The position numbers were made by a program, and so were the translations under genes. Below the pieces are notes generated by a model. That model was not told where the DNA came from. It worked only from the letters and a program-made list of their open reading frames with translations, and searched no databases. From Gyrodactylus bullatarudis (taxonomy: Eukaryota; Platyhelminthes; Monogenea; Gyrodactylidea; Gyrodactylidae): a DNA stretch of 64,000 bases. Where the stretch lies: assembly GCA_012064415.1 (NCBI GenBank), contig SSNU01000154.1, positions 259,142 to 323,141 on the forward strand, read 5' to 3'. Each line of letters starts with the position of its first letter. The first letter of the stretch is position 1. Below, piece by piece: positions 12,301-23,007 of the stretch.

Positions 12301-13615
12301 TGTCTCACACTTTTGAGCAAGTTAAAAATTCAAATCTCTTTTTGAAGCTACTGTGTTAGGTATCGTACAGAAGATTTTCCTCAGATTGAAATGTGTAAAC
12401 ATGGCTGATATTTATGAATCTGTTATGAAAACTGATCAAAACACGAATTTTTATATATTTTGTTATCTAAGATCTGAACGAATTGTTTTTACTGCAATCT
12501 GATCAACATTAAACATATGGAAAACATTAAATAATGAATTTCTCTAGGGGACATTAGATGGTACAGTGTAGATTCAAAAGTATATGGTAATATTTCATGA
12601 AAAAGATTTCCAACGAGATTTAATCAATATTTGAAAAAATTAATCTTATTATATATATTAAATTTTAGCATAAAAATTGTTCAAAAGTAATAAAAACTCA
12701 CTAATTTAACGCCAAGATTTTCTTTCAGCTTAGCAAATGAGTCTTGATTAGACTTTCTGTTTTCCATTTTGTATTGAAATCGAGGAATTTCACAATTCTT
12801 CAAGAATGCGTATTGAAATTTTGTCAAGGTTAGAGCATAATCAACAAGTGTATCTTGGGTTTGTTTCATATCCCCTTTGTCTTTTATTAAGAAATTGAAA
12901 GCTCCAAGTTTCCTAAGATTCTTGATTTTATCTAGTGGATTAGCCAAGAATCCAGAGAGATGATGAAGAGAAAGATTGATCAGATCAGAGCTATTTTCGA
13001 ATTGATTTAGAAAATAAACTATCCTTGAAGGCAAGGTTAAAATGAAAAAATGTGACGAAGAGAAATTCAGTGTATTCATTGAATCAAACCTCTTTTGGAT
13101 GATTTTATTTATCTTGGGAGATGAAATGAGATCTTGATTCTTTGACAAGTAGAGAGCAGCTTCTTCATCAGAGTTGAGAGTGACATTTTTAGGAATCACA
13201 ACAACTTGACCTTTATAAATCCAGACTCTGTGATTTGACGTATCAGGTTCTAGCCAACTAGGCAGTTCATTTGCTGCTTCAATTAGCATGAATTGGCCAT
13301 CTTCGTCTGTAACAGAGACATACAAGAAGTGATTCTCATCTGTCATTTTCATCAAGAATTGAACAAGTGACCATTGATCTACTCTACATCCAGATGTGTT
13401 GATGAAAGAGGTAATTTTTGTCATTTCTTATAATAAAATATAATTTGGGACATACCTTTAAGCTCTATTGATGAAATCAAGGGCTGTTCAAAGTTCCATT
13501 TGTAGCTAGCAATGTACTGAGAGTACTTGAGAAAAAAATTGAATAGAAAGTCTGGACTACTAGGCTCATATTTTTTTGAAATGAAGAATGTAACTTCAGT
13601 TTTGCTTGTGTCCAT
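6347..13615 (-). CDS. ECD: Ecdysoneless homolog (ECD/SGT1 family), complete, nine exons
   Basis: Exons 13456-13615, 12702-13426, 11153-11435, 10208-10442, 10085-10140, 8785-8853, 7987-8153, 7708-7923 and 6347-6547 join in frame to 703 residues (human ~644). ECD family features in order: an N-terminal block with DQWSLVQFLMKM; the hallmark DEDGQFMLIEAANELPSW with PDTSNHRVWIYKG; LGVKLTFALELTI; an acidic DESWIFLTPDELDEMM; LFKKLYFDAMEEELAQ; and the C-terminal GSNLLSSMGLPVH. ECD proteins act with the R2TP/PRPF8 machinery in U5 snRNP biogenesis and in cell-cycle control. Intron 1 is only 29 bp, whereas introns 2, 5 and 8 exceed 1 kb and hold repeats. An AATAAA lies ~25 nt past the stop. The exon 4 acceptor and the exon 7 acceptor were chosen to keep phase. 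The start is the first ATG, 152 bp from the divergent SPATA1 start. Confidence 0.9.
6548..7707. repeat. ECD intron 8 with decayed LTR-like motif (minus strand)
   Basis: Near 6615-6660 the minus strand carries CTGAAGAGACCCAGCGAAATAT, the same core as at 5930. It is followed upstream by a relatively GC-rich stretch (6660-6770), coding-like on the minus strand but without recognisable homology. The rest is AT-rich intron sequence in which I see nothing. Confidence 0.35.
9220..9775. repeat. MITE family B copy in ECD intron 5
   Basis: Repeated blocks shared with 58102-58600 include CCATTTTTTCAAC followed by TTGAGTTGAAAA, and a right end reading CATAGATTCC...CATATTAATTAG near 9748-9772. The copy is degenerate and non-coding. 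It lies inside the long ECD intron between exons 6 and 5. Confidence 0.45.
11590..11850 (+). mobile_element. Penelope-like element 3' region fragment (in ECD intron 2)
   Basis: This non-coding stretch matches the sequence downstream of the GIY-YIG domain in the element at 46740-47870, and a third copy at 50190-50460. Shared blocks include TATAAACCAGAC, TTCTTATAACCTT and TTTTATCATTATCAAAG. It is a remnant of the terminal repeat or 3' UTR of that element, in the orientation opposite to ECD. Confidence 0.6.
11924..12136 (+). pseudogene. Short ORF with CxxC motif inside ECD intron 2, unidentified
   Basis: Seventy codons including NPHPGCNGYRKILN and KRCSRCGRG. The CSRC pair suggests half of a zinc knuckle or ribbon, and the NGY...KRCSRCG spacing is loosely like the linker of REXO1-type exonucleases. 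It is antisense within an intron and next to a Penelope fragment, so a fossil insertion is likely. I do not assign a function. Confidence 0.2.
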
Positions 13616-13767
13616 CTATAAGTTTATAACAGATACTAATAAGGATCAATTTATAATTTTGGTTAAAATTTTGAATAATTATCTATACAAAACAAAAAAT
13701 CTTATCGAAGAATTCGTTGAAGTTGTTTTAAACCAAAGATTTTTTTATTTACAAATATGAATCCTCA
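13616..13767. promoter_or_regulatory. Shared 152-bp divergent promoter of ECD and SPATA1
   Basis: The start codons of ECD (minus, 13615) and SPATA1 (plus, 13768) are only 152 bp apart with no repeat between them. Both promoters and 5' UTRs must fit here or overlap the neighbouring exons. No clear TATA box is seen in either direction. Head-to-head arrangement suggests co-regulation, which is inference. Confidence 0.55.
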
Positions 13768-15728
13768 ATGTCAACATCAGACAATGTGAATCAATTTTTA
13801 ATTTTTATTTTAGTTCATAGATTTACATGTATTTGTCATACCATCTCGATTTTGGTCCAAAGAAACACGCACAGCTTACGCAAAAGTCACTAAAAAATGT
13901 ATTTCTGTTGGATACATTCACGTAGATAGAGACTCAAATTTGTCTCTAATTCGAGATATAATATTAAACGATCTTGGCGAAGAACTAATTCCCAGAAAAT
14001 TTGTTTTTTGCAAAGTTGTTAGTGGGTTCTTTGCTATAATAGCAAACAATCAAGAAGAGAAAATGAGAGCAAAAAACTTTTCGTCTCCAAAAGCCTTTCC
14101 TCCCGATCAATTGTTTCTTTTACAACAAGAAAGTCTTTCGTTTTATCCAGACTTTGATATAAAGTCTGAAGATAACCTTTCATCAAAGAATAATTCTCGC
14201 TTTGATTATAATGATGACGGTGGTGTGGATAATAATCAAAGATCAAATACAAATTCTGAACAAACTCAAAGTTTCGGATCCAATTATTCATTGGAGAAGC
14301 ATCCAGTCAAATATTTTAATGTCACTAAACCTCAATCTATACCTCAATCCTACTCATGTGATGACCTTAGATTTTGCGATGAAAAGTTGGCAGAACTTAC
14401 AGAGAAAATTCAAGTACAACGTCAAGCACTTTTTGAATTGGAAAGAGATCAACAGTTAAGGATCATTGAGTTAATGGCTGATAAAAAGTGCATTCACCAT
14501 TTTTTACCATTATGTTACAATATTTCTAATTCTATCCACTTGTAGAAGTGATGGACTAAATGATTCTGAGTTTGAAGGTATTTTTTTTTCAAATTTATTT
14601 TTCTCACACTCTTCAACAGTCATACACATTGCATTGCATCAATTGCATAATATAACCCCATGTAATTTGTGAGAAGAAATGTTGTCATGGTATCCACATT
14701 TGACTGTATACAGCTTTATTCCCACTTTTACCACTATGAAAATAAATTTATAAAATAAACACACCTTCATACTTCAACTTAAAAATAATCAAAATGATCA
14801 TTTAGATTTAGATGAGGACGTACCACGTCTGATCGATTTGACAATCGAGGCGAAGGAGAAATCAAAGAAGCAAATTGTCTATAGACTCAAAAAGTTTAAA
14901 TCAATTCAAAATAAAATACAAGCGAAACGGGTTTTGGGTATGTTCTTACGATTACTTTTTTTCTCAGCCAGGGACTTTTGGAAGCAAATCTATTTCGATG
15001 AGAAGCGTAAACAAGGTGTCCTTGAGAACAAGTACGAATCCCTAAAGATTGAATTGGAAACTTGTGAGAGGAAGAATCTCAACCAATTACGAGGCAATGG
15101 AGATTTAAAAGAATTGGTAAGTCTACATTTGGGTACTCTATACGAACTCCATTTTCATAATTTCTTCAAGGTCCCTTCTTACGAGTTGAAAAAGACCCTA
15201 GAAAAAGAACGCTCCAACATCAACCTGAGTCTTTTGAAGTTGTCCATTGAACTAAAGGTGAGAAAAGAGAAATCTCAAATTTCATCATTTGATTTTGAAA
15301 CACTTTATGAAAGCTACGCGTTCAAATGTGCCGCGAGAATGCCGATCTCCAACGTGAAATAGACCATAAAAAGTATGTGGCTGAAAACTATGAGACAATC
15401 GACAAGAAGGAGGACCTCTCAAAGATGATCGATCTGAATGAATCGAGTGGTGAGATTGATCTTCCCTCCAAAAGTAATGCATCCATTAAAAGTAGGAACT
15501 TTTCAAAATTATACAAAAAAGTAAGTTATGCCTCTCTCTACAATTGATATATCAATATAGTGCTTTTAAAATATAAAGATTCCGTTAGTTACATTAGTAA
15601 GAGTATATTTATTCGGAGTACAACAAACTTTTTTCCGAAGCCTCTTCTAGACTACCTTCTTTAGATACTAGAGATGTAACAAATTTTTCAACCTATTTTA
15701 GAAACCTACTCAAATGATAATTCTATGA
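13768..15728 (+). CDS. SPATA1: SPATA1 homolog, about eight exons
   Basis: Exons 13768-13785 (18 nt), 13814-14487, 14546-14577, 14806-14937, 14968-15116, 15171-15257 and 15314-15520 join in frame. The first intron is 28 bp and the fourth 30 bp. The N-terminal domain begins DLHVFVIPSRFWS and contains KCISVGYIHVDRDSNLS, GEELIPRKFVFCKVV and KNFSSPKAFPPDQLFLL, which is the SPATA1 N-terminal (ubiquitin-like) domain. After a low-complexity linker a coiled-coil tail includes RDFWKQIYFDEKRK and CRENADLQREIDHKK, matching the SPATA1 C-terminal domain. A last exon 15702-15728 after the strong acceptor CTATTTTAG gives ~441 residues (human ~459). Alternative endings are possible: frames after ~15609, or an exon at 16583-16661. 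In mammals the gene is testis-enriched; its molecular role is poorly known. Confidence 0.85.
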
Positions 15729-16582
15729 ATTCTAAACATTATTTCATATAAGATCAACTATCAAAATGCTTATCAGTGATAATATTCAAGTTTAAAAATA
15801 AGACTTTTTTAAAAATGCCGCTAGATTTTCAATGAATTTTTACTACATTTTAACCAAAATTTTGAATATCTTTTTTGCTGATAAGGCTTTAAGGGGAGTT
15901 TCAATGAAAATAGTAATATAATCATGTTAGGATCATTTCTGTTAAGTTTTGTTATTCCACTATGCCTACAAGAAAATTTAGGGAAAATGGGCAATGCACG
16001 ACCATGCATGGGATTGCAAACGAATTTTCAGTTATTTTAGATCTCATTATAATGATAATTATTGTTATAAAAGTTATATGTGGAAATTTCTCGGAAAACT
16101 TTGATTTAATAAAAGGACAAAATTCGTTACATCTTTATTAGATACAGTTGTGCCCCAGTTTTGGTGTATGAGAAATCGCACACTGCATTTTAGTTAAGTT
16201 TTTCACATCAAGAAACTGAAACGACTTTTGATAGAATTTGTCATTGATTTTTAATTAGACATGAAGATGTAATTAATTAATGAAGCTAACATAGAGAATG
16301 TTTGAAACTAAATTGAAACCCATAATTATAATAATTATTGAACTTTTACCTATTAAAGGTGACACTGACACATTGCCTTTTTTATCAAAGTTTATTTTCA
16401 AGATTTTTCATGTTCAATGGACAAATTCAATAGGGTTTAGTGGTACTGATCGAATCAAGAGAATATTCTCGTAGAATTGAGACAAAAAACTAAAAAATTG
16501 TGAAATTTCGGCCAAAAAATTATCTTTCCAAAAAATGTTCTACTTTTAAGTAGATCTATGATGAGAAAAATCTATGTTTCAG

Positions 16583-16661
16583 ATTACAAGCGTCTCAGAC
16601 ACTAAAGAAGGTACTTGACTATCTCAGTACCGAAGCGTCTTGGAAGAAGAGGCTTGGGTAA
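16583..16661 (+). other. Possible orphan or terminal exon downstream of SPATA1
   Basis: An acceptor (GTTTCAG) is followed by an open stretch predicting SQTLKKVLDYLSTEASWKKR and then a stop or a GGTAAAAG donor. Base composition is more coding-like than its surroundings. It is not in phase with the last firm SPATA1 exon unless a micro-exon (for example 11 nt at ~15665) lies between. It may instead belong to an unseen gene. Confidence 0.25.
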
Positions 16662-17649
16662 AAGATTGGTTATATTTCAATTAAATCTGTTCTTGCGATT
16701 ACTTATTGAATAAGACTTCGGTTAAACTTTTCACTATAGTCTTAGTTAGGAGGTCATGCAATGATATATCGAAGACTTGATAATTTAATTTGAAAAAAAA
16801 AAATAAAGTCCTTCAGCATGTATACAGCTGATGTGCACAATCGTTTGAAATAAAATTTTAAATTTCTCTAGAAGAATTTGAGAAACTCGTGGGAATTTTC
16901 AATAAGGCCAAAATGAATTTCGCAAAATGCCTATCACTCTCTTCGAGTTCAACATTTTATCAACTTTGAAAGACCAAATTTACTGATATTTAGGATCAAC
17001 ATTAGAGAGAGAGTTTGCCTAAAAAGTGGCCGGAAATGAAAATTTTAATTGTTTTTGTGTTCCTGACAATGCGGTGAAAAGAATTGATATTTCTATCAAA
17101 ATAGTGAGGCATATAGGGAAAAGATTCGCTATTGATAAATAGTCGTTGTAAATCTGGCGATTTCTGTTGGGAATTAGAAATTTCTAAACAAGAATCATCG
17201 CACCATATTTTTACCAATTTGAAAGTTGGTCCCATGACAAAGATAAACCTACTGGATAAAGACTTTTTATTATAGAGAATTGAAAAAACTATTTTCTTAA
17301 ATGAGCTAAATTAAATAGGCCTATTGGCCTTCAGTTATGAAGAAACTCAGAGAATTTCGTAAATACTAAAATCTTTACATGTAACCCTTGCAATTTAAAT
17401 AAATTTCTGACTTTCATTTCTGAAAATACTTGCGTTAAGCTAAAGAGTATGACTTATAATAATTATTTAATTGTGATAACCTTTATTCTAACAAAACTAT
17501 AATGGAACATATAGATTACTCTAATACTCTTCTTTATCCATTATCTTCACTAGATTGATTTCGTTAAAAATTTTATTCAAACGCCAATTTTCAGATAGTG
17601 CAAACACAAGATTTCTATATTATTTGTCATTCATAATTTTCTATCTAAG

Positions 17650-18300
17650 AATCATCTGAAATGAAAAAAATTAAGTCAAATAAAATATATAAAAGTATTG
17701 TCAAGAGTGGGCATCCGAAGATACTGGGACCTGAACCTTAGACCGCTCGGCCATCTTGGCATTAATTTCCAAATGAAAAATATCTATTATTTTAAATAAA
17801 TATTTTATTCTGAATAGCGAATCTTGGGTGCTCAATACCGCAAACTAAATAAAATAATACAGTGAATTCTCTAAAAATTGTATATAGAAAAGACCAACTC
17901 GATAAAAAATAATCGACCCTCTACTATAAAGTAGGCATATTAAAATTGTAATAAAAAAGTATCTCTATTTCCTAATAATCATACATTTTCCAGTGTTTTT
18001 TCAGACATAGACATACCATTCGATTGGGAATCAAAAATTATATACGTTTCCACTATTTGTTTCTAGAAAAAACGTATTAGGAAACACTAGTGGCTGTCTA
18101 AAATCAATTTCCAGTTTTATCCATCAACATTTCATTTCATTGTATTGTATATATGTTTCCAAAATATCACTTCCAATATAAAAATTTTTATAACTGAGAT
18201 GTAGAGTTTCCATTTCATCCCGCCTGTTCAACTTTCGGGTATGTCTGATAATCTACTTGTATTTCCTAGTTTAATTAATTCTTATTTGGGTTTGTAAGAA
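17650..18300. repeat. Decayed duplicate of tRNA-Leu plus the UBXN4 last exon
   Basis: Bases 18170-18280 closely match the UBXN4 last exon (25490-25600): TATAACTGAGATGTAGAGTT, then CGCCTGTTCA and CTACTTGTATTTCCT, with substitutions that break the frame. Together with the tRNA relic at 17699 this shows that ~650 bp equivalent to 24960-25640 was copied here in the same orientation and has decayed. The rest of 15.8-20.0 kb shows no gene I can support; a small inverted repeat lies at 18645-18715/18770-18870. Confidence 0.75.
17699..17761 (-). pseudogene. tRNA-Leu pseudogene with two internal deletions
   Basis: Sixty-three bases match the minus-strand tRNA-Leu(CAG) at 21805, 23674 and 24998 but lack the T-arm block GATTCGAACCCAC and the GCAGCGC block, so neither the T-arm nor the anticodon stem can form. 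The flanks also match the flanks of the 24998 copy, so this is part of a decayed segmental duplicate. Confidence 0.85.
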
Positions 18301-19284
18301 ATTTTTTTTTCCAAAAATCACCCTAATGAATATTTCAATTTTTTACCTCGAATCAATTATTCTCATTTCAAAATTCCTCTCTTATTGAATGGTGTAACTT
18401 GAAAGATTCAAATTCTTTATGCAACCTACATAAGTTTAAGAAAGATTGAAAGTGAACTTTCTCCTTATATAGAACCTTTGAAAACCTTACGCGAATCTAG
18501 GTTCTCACAAATTTTTGCCATCCTTGAAGAAGATTCATTTATTTGTTTCTCAAGATCGAAATAGTGAAATAATAAGAGTTGTCAACTTCACCAAACTCCA
18601 ATTTCTTTGTAGTTTGCAAAAAATTAATGAATATCCCTATTACAGTAAAAATATTTCTATTGAAACATCTTATTTTTTATTGAAACACGAATATTTACCC
18701 CCTAATTAAGTATTATTTATGTCGACCTATCTAAATGTATAGAAATCACTTGCTGCATTCTAATTGTTCGAGATAATACTTAATTAGGGGCTAAATAATA
18801 TTTAATATTTAGTAAATATTCGTGATTCAATAAAAATAAGATCTTTCAATAGAAATATTTTTACTGTAACATCTGCATGCCGTGACTAAAAAGTTAGAAG
18901 TTGTTTTTAAAAAGTATGCTCCATATGAATACAAAATAATCTTCTTGAAAGCAGCTTACTCGGAGATTATCATGCTCCGTGGCGTCGAAAATCTGATAAA
19001 GTCGGAACTTTAAGGTTAAAAATATTAAAGACCATGCAAAAGCCGTAAAATATCAAGCGCTGAAAAAAATTTTTGGGGTGAATATTGGAATAAAATTTCC
19101 TTTGTGGGGATTTTCGGAAATTTTTGGGGTGAATTTCGGAAAAAAATTTTGGAAAAAAAATTTCTTGTGGTGATTTTTGGAATTGACCCTTATTTTTATT
19201 TATCTATTTTCAATGTAGAAACATTTCAAACAAAAATAGTTTATTTTTTAGTATGCTGTCTCCTCAGACAATTCTGAGTAATAA

Positions 19285-19310
19285 TTAGGGCCTCAAAAAG
19301 TCTTTTTCTA
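19285..19310 (+). mobile_element. Solitary hAT-type terminus
   Basis: TAGGGCCTCAAAAAG preceded by GTAATAAT matches the left end of the hAT MITE at 33308 (TAGGGCCTCAAAA). A right end was not found nearby. Inverted ends of the same type occur alone at ~34484-34496. Confidence 0.35.
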
Positions 19311-20034
19311 AGGATCATGTGTCTCCGAGGATTGATAAAATGTTCCAAATCAAAGTTATAAAGTTTCAGATCTGTCTTATTTGCATGATTGTTAAAATGT
19401 TTATGGTCCAAAGTTTCAGGTCTTAAAACGCAATTTTTAAGACTGAACTCAACAATATCAAACTAAGAAAACAGCGTGCTTGTTTTCCTTTGGTAGGCAA
19501 AATTTTGTACATGATATGCTTTCACTCCATATACAATGTATATTATATATCAAACCAAATTCTCTCGTGTATATCATATTGACCAATCAGAATTGTTCTC
19601 TCGATATCAATATTCAAACATTTTGTTTTTCCCGTTAAACTGAATACAATATGCCAAGACCAAGAGTACTTCCCTGTCAAAGTGAATCATTGAGGAATTT
19701 TAAAGAAAATACATTTGATCTTAAGTTGATAATAAATTTTTAAATTAAATATTAGTATTACTTATAAGTAGTTTAAGTATCATATATGAAATTTCCATAG
19801 GTCTTAATTTAGGGCATAACGTTGAGAAATATTATTTTAGCGTTCTGTAACTAGTAATACTCCTTTTATTTCTCACTTTTATAGAATTAATGCAAACTTT
19901 GATCGAAGCCCAAAAGAAGGATTGAAAAGTTTTGTTTTTGTTAATTTTATTTACAACATAAAATCGAAAAGACAAAATGAAAAGGATTTACATATGCATT
20001 TTCAAATATAAAAATCAAAAAAAATTCAAATTTA

Positions 20035-20357
20035 TCAACCGCATCCACAACATCCGCAGCAGCCACAACAACTAGGACACCCTCCGATGTATCCACAGCC
20101 ATGCCAGCCTGGCCCGACATCATAAGAATACCGATTGAAGCCACATCCACAGCAACCTCCACATCTAAAACAGATAAAGATGGACATTTGATCAGTTTTC
20201 GTAAAGAGATTTCGAATTTCATTTAATAAAATAAATCAACTTTTTCCACTTACCCACAAGATCCACTACAACAACCCCCTCGGACACAGTTTGTACAACC
20301 CCAGCCGCATCCACAACCACAGGCATGACAGCAACCGCAACCACAACCTCCACACAT
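20035..20357 (-). CDS. Cysteine/glycine-rich small protein, two exons
   Basis: Exons 20254-20357 and 20035-20164, joined across an 89-bp GT/AG intron in phase 2, give 77 residues. About a third are Cys and nearly another third Gly, in CGC, CGCC and CC repeats with a few aromatics (GWGC, GFNRYSYD, PGWHGCGYIGG). There is no signal peptide and no transmembrane segment. The composition resembles metal-binding or cross-linked structural proteins (metallothionein-like, keratin-associated-like, eggshell or cuticular), but no family match can be claimed. A TATA-like box (TATAAATATC on the minus strand near 20440) lies about 85 bp upstream of the ATG. Other frames of this DNA give spurious Val/Ala-rich ORFs. 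Splicing is well supported because the frame and Cys-Gly pattern continue on both sides. Confidence 0.75.
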
Positions 20358-21138
20358 GTTTGAAAATGTTCTTTCTTCTTCTTGTTGTGTATGTCGCTAA
20401 TAAAAACACAAATTTTATTGTTTAGCAGAGATATTTATAAGTACTCATACAAGTGAAACAAGCCTTGAAGAAAATGAATAAACAGGTATAATAATAACAT
20501 TTGAGGTTATTAAATGCGCAACAGTGTAGCAATATTCAAAAAATACATCATGTTCTCATCACAGTGTTTTAAGGCTTAGAATGTGAAAAAAGGTCTTCAT
20601 ATAATTCTTGTGTTTCTCATAGATGAAGCAAGTTCTTTTATAATCCTGTAAGACACGCATAGTCAACCGCAGGGCAGGTTACTTCCGCTGGCTACTATTG
20701 AGAGATGGGTATTCATTGAACATAGTGATTAAATGGCAAGTTTATAACAAACTATGACAACAGGTAAAAATATAATTTTGAACCAATTAGTTCTATAGAG
20801 AGCTGTTCGGTACAGATTGATTAAAACGTTGTTGTTCGCTTGCTACCTGACTAATAATAAGTTACTTTATTCCTGTAATATTTCAGAACTAGAACGTATT
20901 ACAGCTAGAATAATTTTAGATTTCCAAAAAAATTTTATATATCTGTTTGAGTTTGAGTAATAATACTATCAAGTGTAACAAAATTAACACATGAATTTCA
21001 CATTTTACACGGTTTAGTACTGCACTATCATTCGATCTGAGGCATATACTACGGTTCAAAGGTTTTTTAATGAGCCTTCTCAAGTAGGAAGTAGTTTCCT
21101 TCTTGCTCGTTAGTTGAGGAATTCTCTACTTGAATATC

Positions 21139-21893
21139 TCCTCGAATTCAAAGTATGTATTCAAAGAGTGTAAAACATAAGAAGTAAATCTATTGCGAGA
21201 ATAATTACTGATGAGCTAATCAAGTGTTTCAAATCCTCCTATTTTCGGTTTACAATATTCAATAGTAGAGGACTCCTCAACTCCTTAGCAAATATAACCT
21301 AATATACAAGCATTTTAAGCATTGAGAGCTGAGTTTGAAAATGTTTTAAAAAATACTCCAACTTTTCTGAAAGAGAAGGTAGATATTTTGCATGTTTTAG
21401 TTATAATAAATAATATACATTGATTAATAGTTATGAGAATAGATTTTTACATGAAAGAATCTTTGGCGTGAATTGAGTAAAAATTTATTCATGACAAATT
21501 AAAACTCTAAGTACAATTTATATAATATAGCAAAATTTATTTTGTAACAATGACAGATTTGATTTTCGTTTTTTTAAATTTGGAAGTCTTGTAAAACAGA
21601 CTTGTATGACACTTGAAAATTTTATCTACTGTTTGCTGTAATCAACTGTATTGAATTGAGAAAACTGTTTGACCTGAATCATAGATAAAACTGAAGAAAA
21701 GAGAATAATTACATTCCTGAATAATTGTGTTGAATTTTCCGAAATTTGGATAATTTATAAAATCAGTGAAACTGAATAAAAATTAAGTGAATATGTAAAA
21801 GTGTTGTCAAGAGTGGGATTCGAACCCACGCATCCGAAGATACTGCGACCTGAACGCAGCGCCTTAGACCGCTCGGCCATCTTGACATACGAC
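21139..21893. repeat. 755-bp direct duplication, copy 1 (includes tRNA-Leu)
   Basis: Bases 21139-21893 and 23008-23762 look identical, with a constant 1869-bp offset and no indels noticed. The 1869-bp unit also contains a LINE fragment and a pogo-like fragment that are not repeated after copy 2, so copy 2 is a partial tandem copy. It is either very recent or an assembly artefact. Confidence 0.85.
21805..21887 (-). tRNA. tRNA-Leu(CAG)
   Basis: Eighty-three nucleotides, no intron. Acceptor TGTCAAG pairs with CTTGACA. The D-arm has GGCCGAGCGGTCTAAGG, the anticodon stem CTGCG/CGCAG holds loop TTCAGGT (anticodon CAG), a long variable arm (class II) follows, and the T-arm GTGGG-TTCGAAT-CCCAC is intact. 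It is identical to the genes at 23674 and 24998. Confidence 0.95.
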
Positions 21894-21964
21894 CAAGCCT
21901 CTTGACCAAGGTATAATATGGAGTTTCAAGAGTCATTTTAGTCAACTTTTAGCAAGAAGCTTCA

Positions 21965-22062
21965 TAATGCCAGATATTGCCGAAGCATATGTTATGGTTA
22001 ATACAGCTTTTCAGAAAGTGTCGACCAAAACAATAGAGAACTGCTTCAAAGTTTCTAAAATA
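21965..22062 (+). pseudogene. pogo/Tigger-like transposase C-terminal fragment
   Basis: The frame includes AEAYVMVNTAFQKVSTKTIE then NCFKVS, matching the AW..V...TI.NCF segment at the end of the DDE domain in pogo/Tigger transposases. Only ~30 codons remain. A related fragment lies in the element at 27294-28007. Confidence 0.5.
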
Positions 22063-22474
22063 TGGAATTTAAACCAAATTCCAGAACATCGAAATTGAAT
22101 CCATTTTGTATTAAAAAGTATTTTTTTCATTTACAATTCATAGATTATTAAATACAATTCTTTAATTCACTGTTCGTAGTTATAACACTTTACCCTAAAA
22201 TTAAAAAAGGATTGACACCAATAGGTGTGATAGACTACGTGTGAATACCTCACCCTCTTTTAAATCGCAAAAATATTTCGCAAATGTTATTTTTTCATTT
22301 TTTCCGAATATTCTGAAAGTTTACACATCTCTAGAAACGAAACTATAGAAATAATTAATATCGTATACAATACTAAAATGATCAGCAAATTACGCTCTAT
22401 TCAGTAATATGTTTCTTATAGAAGTATAAAATTTTGAGAAAAAATGTGTCAATATGACCACTTTATAGTAGATA

Positions 22475-22983
22475 TCAAAAAAGTTTTTTGAAATTATAAT
22501 AGAGGAGAGGGAGGGATAGTTTTTTGACGCCTATCTTAGAGGTAATACTGTATTTAATATCCTTATTGGATGATTTAAAAATTGAGAATACCATATTGAA
22601 AAGTAGAGGCCCAACGATAGAACCTTGGGGTACACCTGAATTGATATTGGCAGAAGAGGATACTTCTTGATTGAAATAGACCCTTTGAGTCCTCGATGAT
22701 AGAAAATTCATGGTGTAATTTATAATATAATGGTTTACATTATAATGTAATAATTATTAGCAATCAGCATTTTTTGGATTATGGTAAATGGAACTCTGTC
22801 AAAGGCCTTCGAGATATCGATGAAGATTACAATTTTAGGAATTCTTTTGAAGATAAGGTCATCGGCATCCTCAAAGAATGATAAAAGGTTTGTAGAAGTG
22901 CTTCTCTTTCTGAGAAAACCATGTTGGGTGTTGTCTAGTGCTGTCATATAAATTTCCTTTGAGATAAAGTGATTTACTATCAT
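22475..22983 (-). pseudogene. LINE (non-LTR) reverse transcriptase fragment
   Basis: Two frames, split by about 25 bp of broken sequence, carry RT palm motifs: QHGFLRKRST, FIDISKAFDRVPF (motif A with the first catalytic Asp) and NINSGVPQGSIVGPLLF (motif B). The YADD motif is lost. It is consistent with a jockey/CR1-like element. The 5' and 3' parts are missing and the fragment abuts the duplicated tRNA block. Confidence 0.85.
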
Positions 22984-23007
22984 ATCAATGAGGCTGAGAA
23001 AAATATG

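Noticed and set aside
17002..17235. Leu/Ile-rich minus-strand frame, and a similar plus-strand frame at 18515-18709, resembling leucine-rich repeats
   Set aside because: No start context, splice partners or regular repeat spacing; chance AT-rich frames cannot be excluded.
19947..20222. 91-codon Val/Ala-rich frame on the minus strand
   Set aside because: Out of frame with the Cys/Gly-rich exon and runs through its intron; the spliced Cys-Gly frame is clearly the real one.
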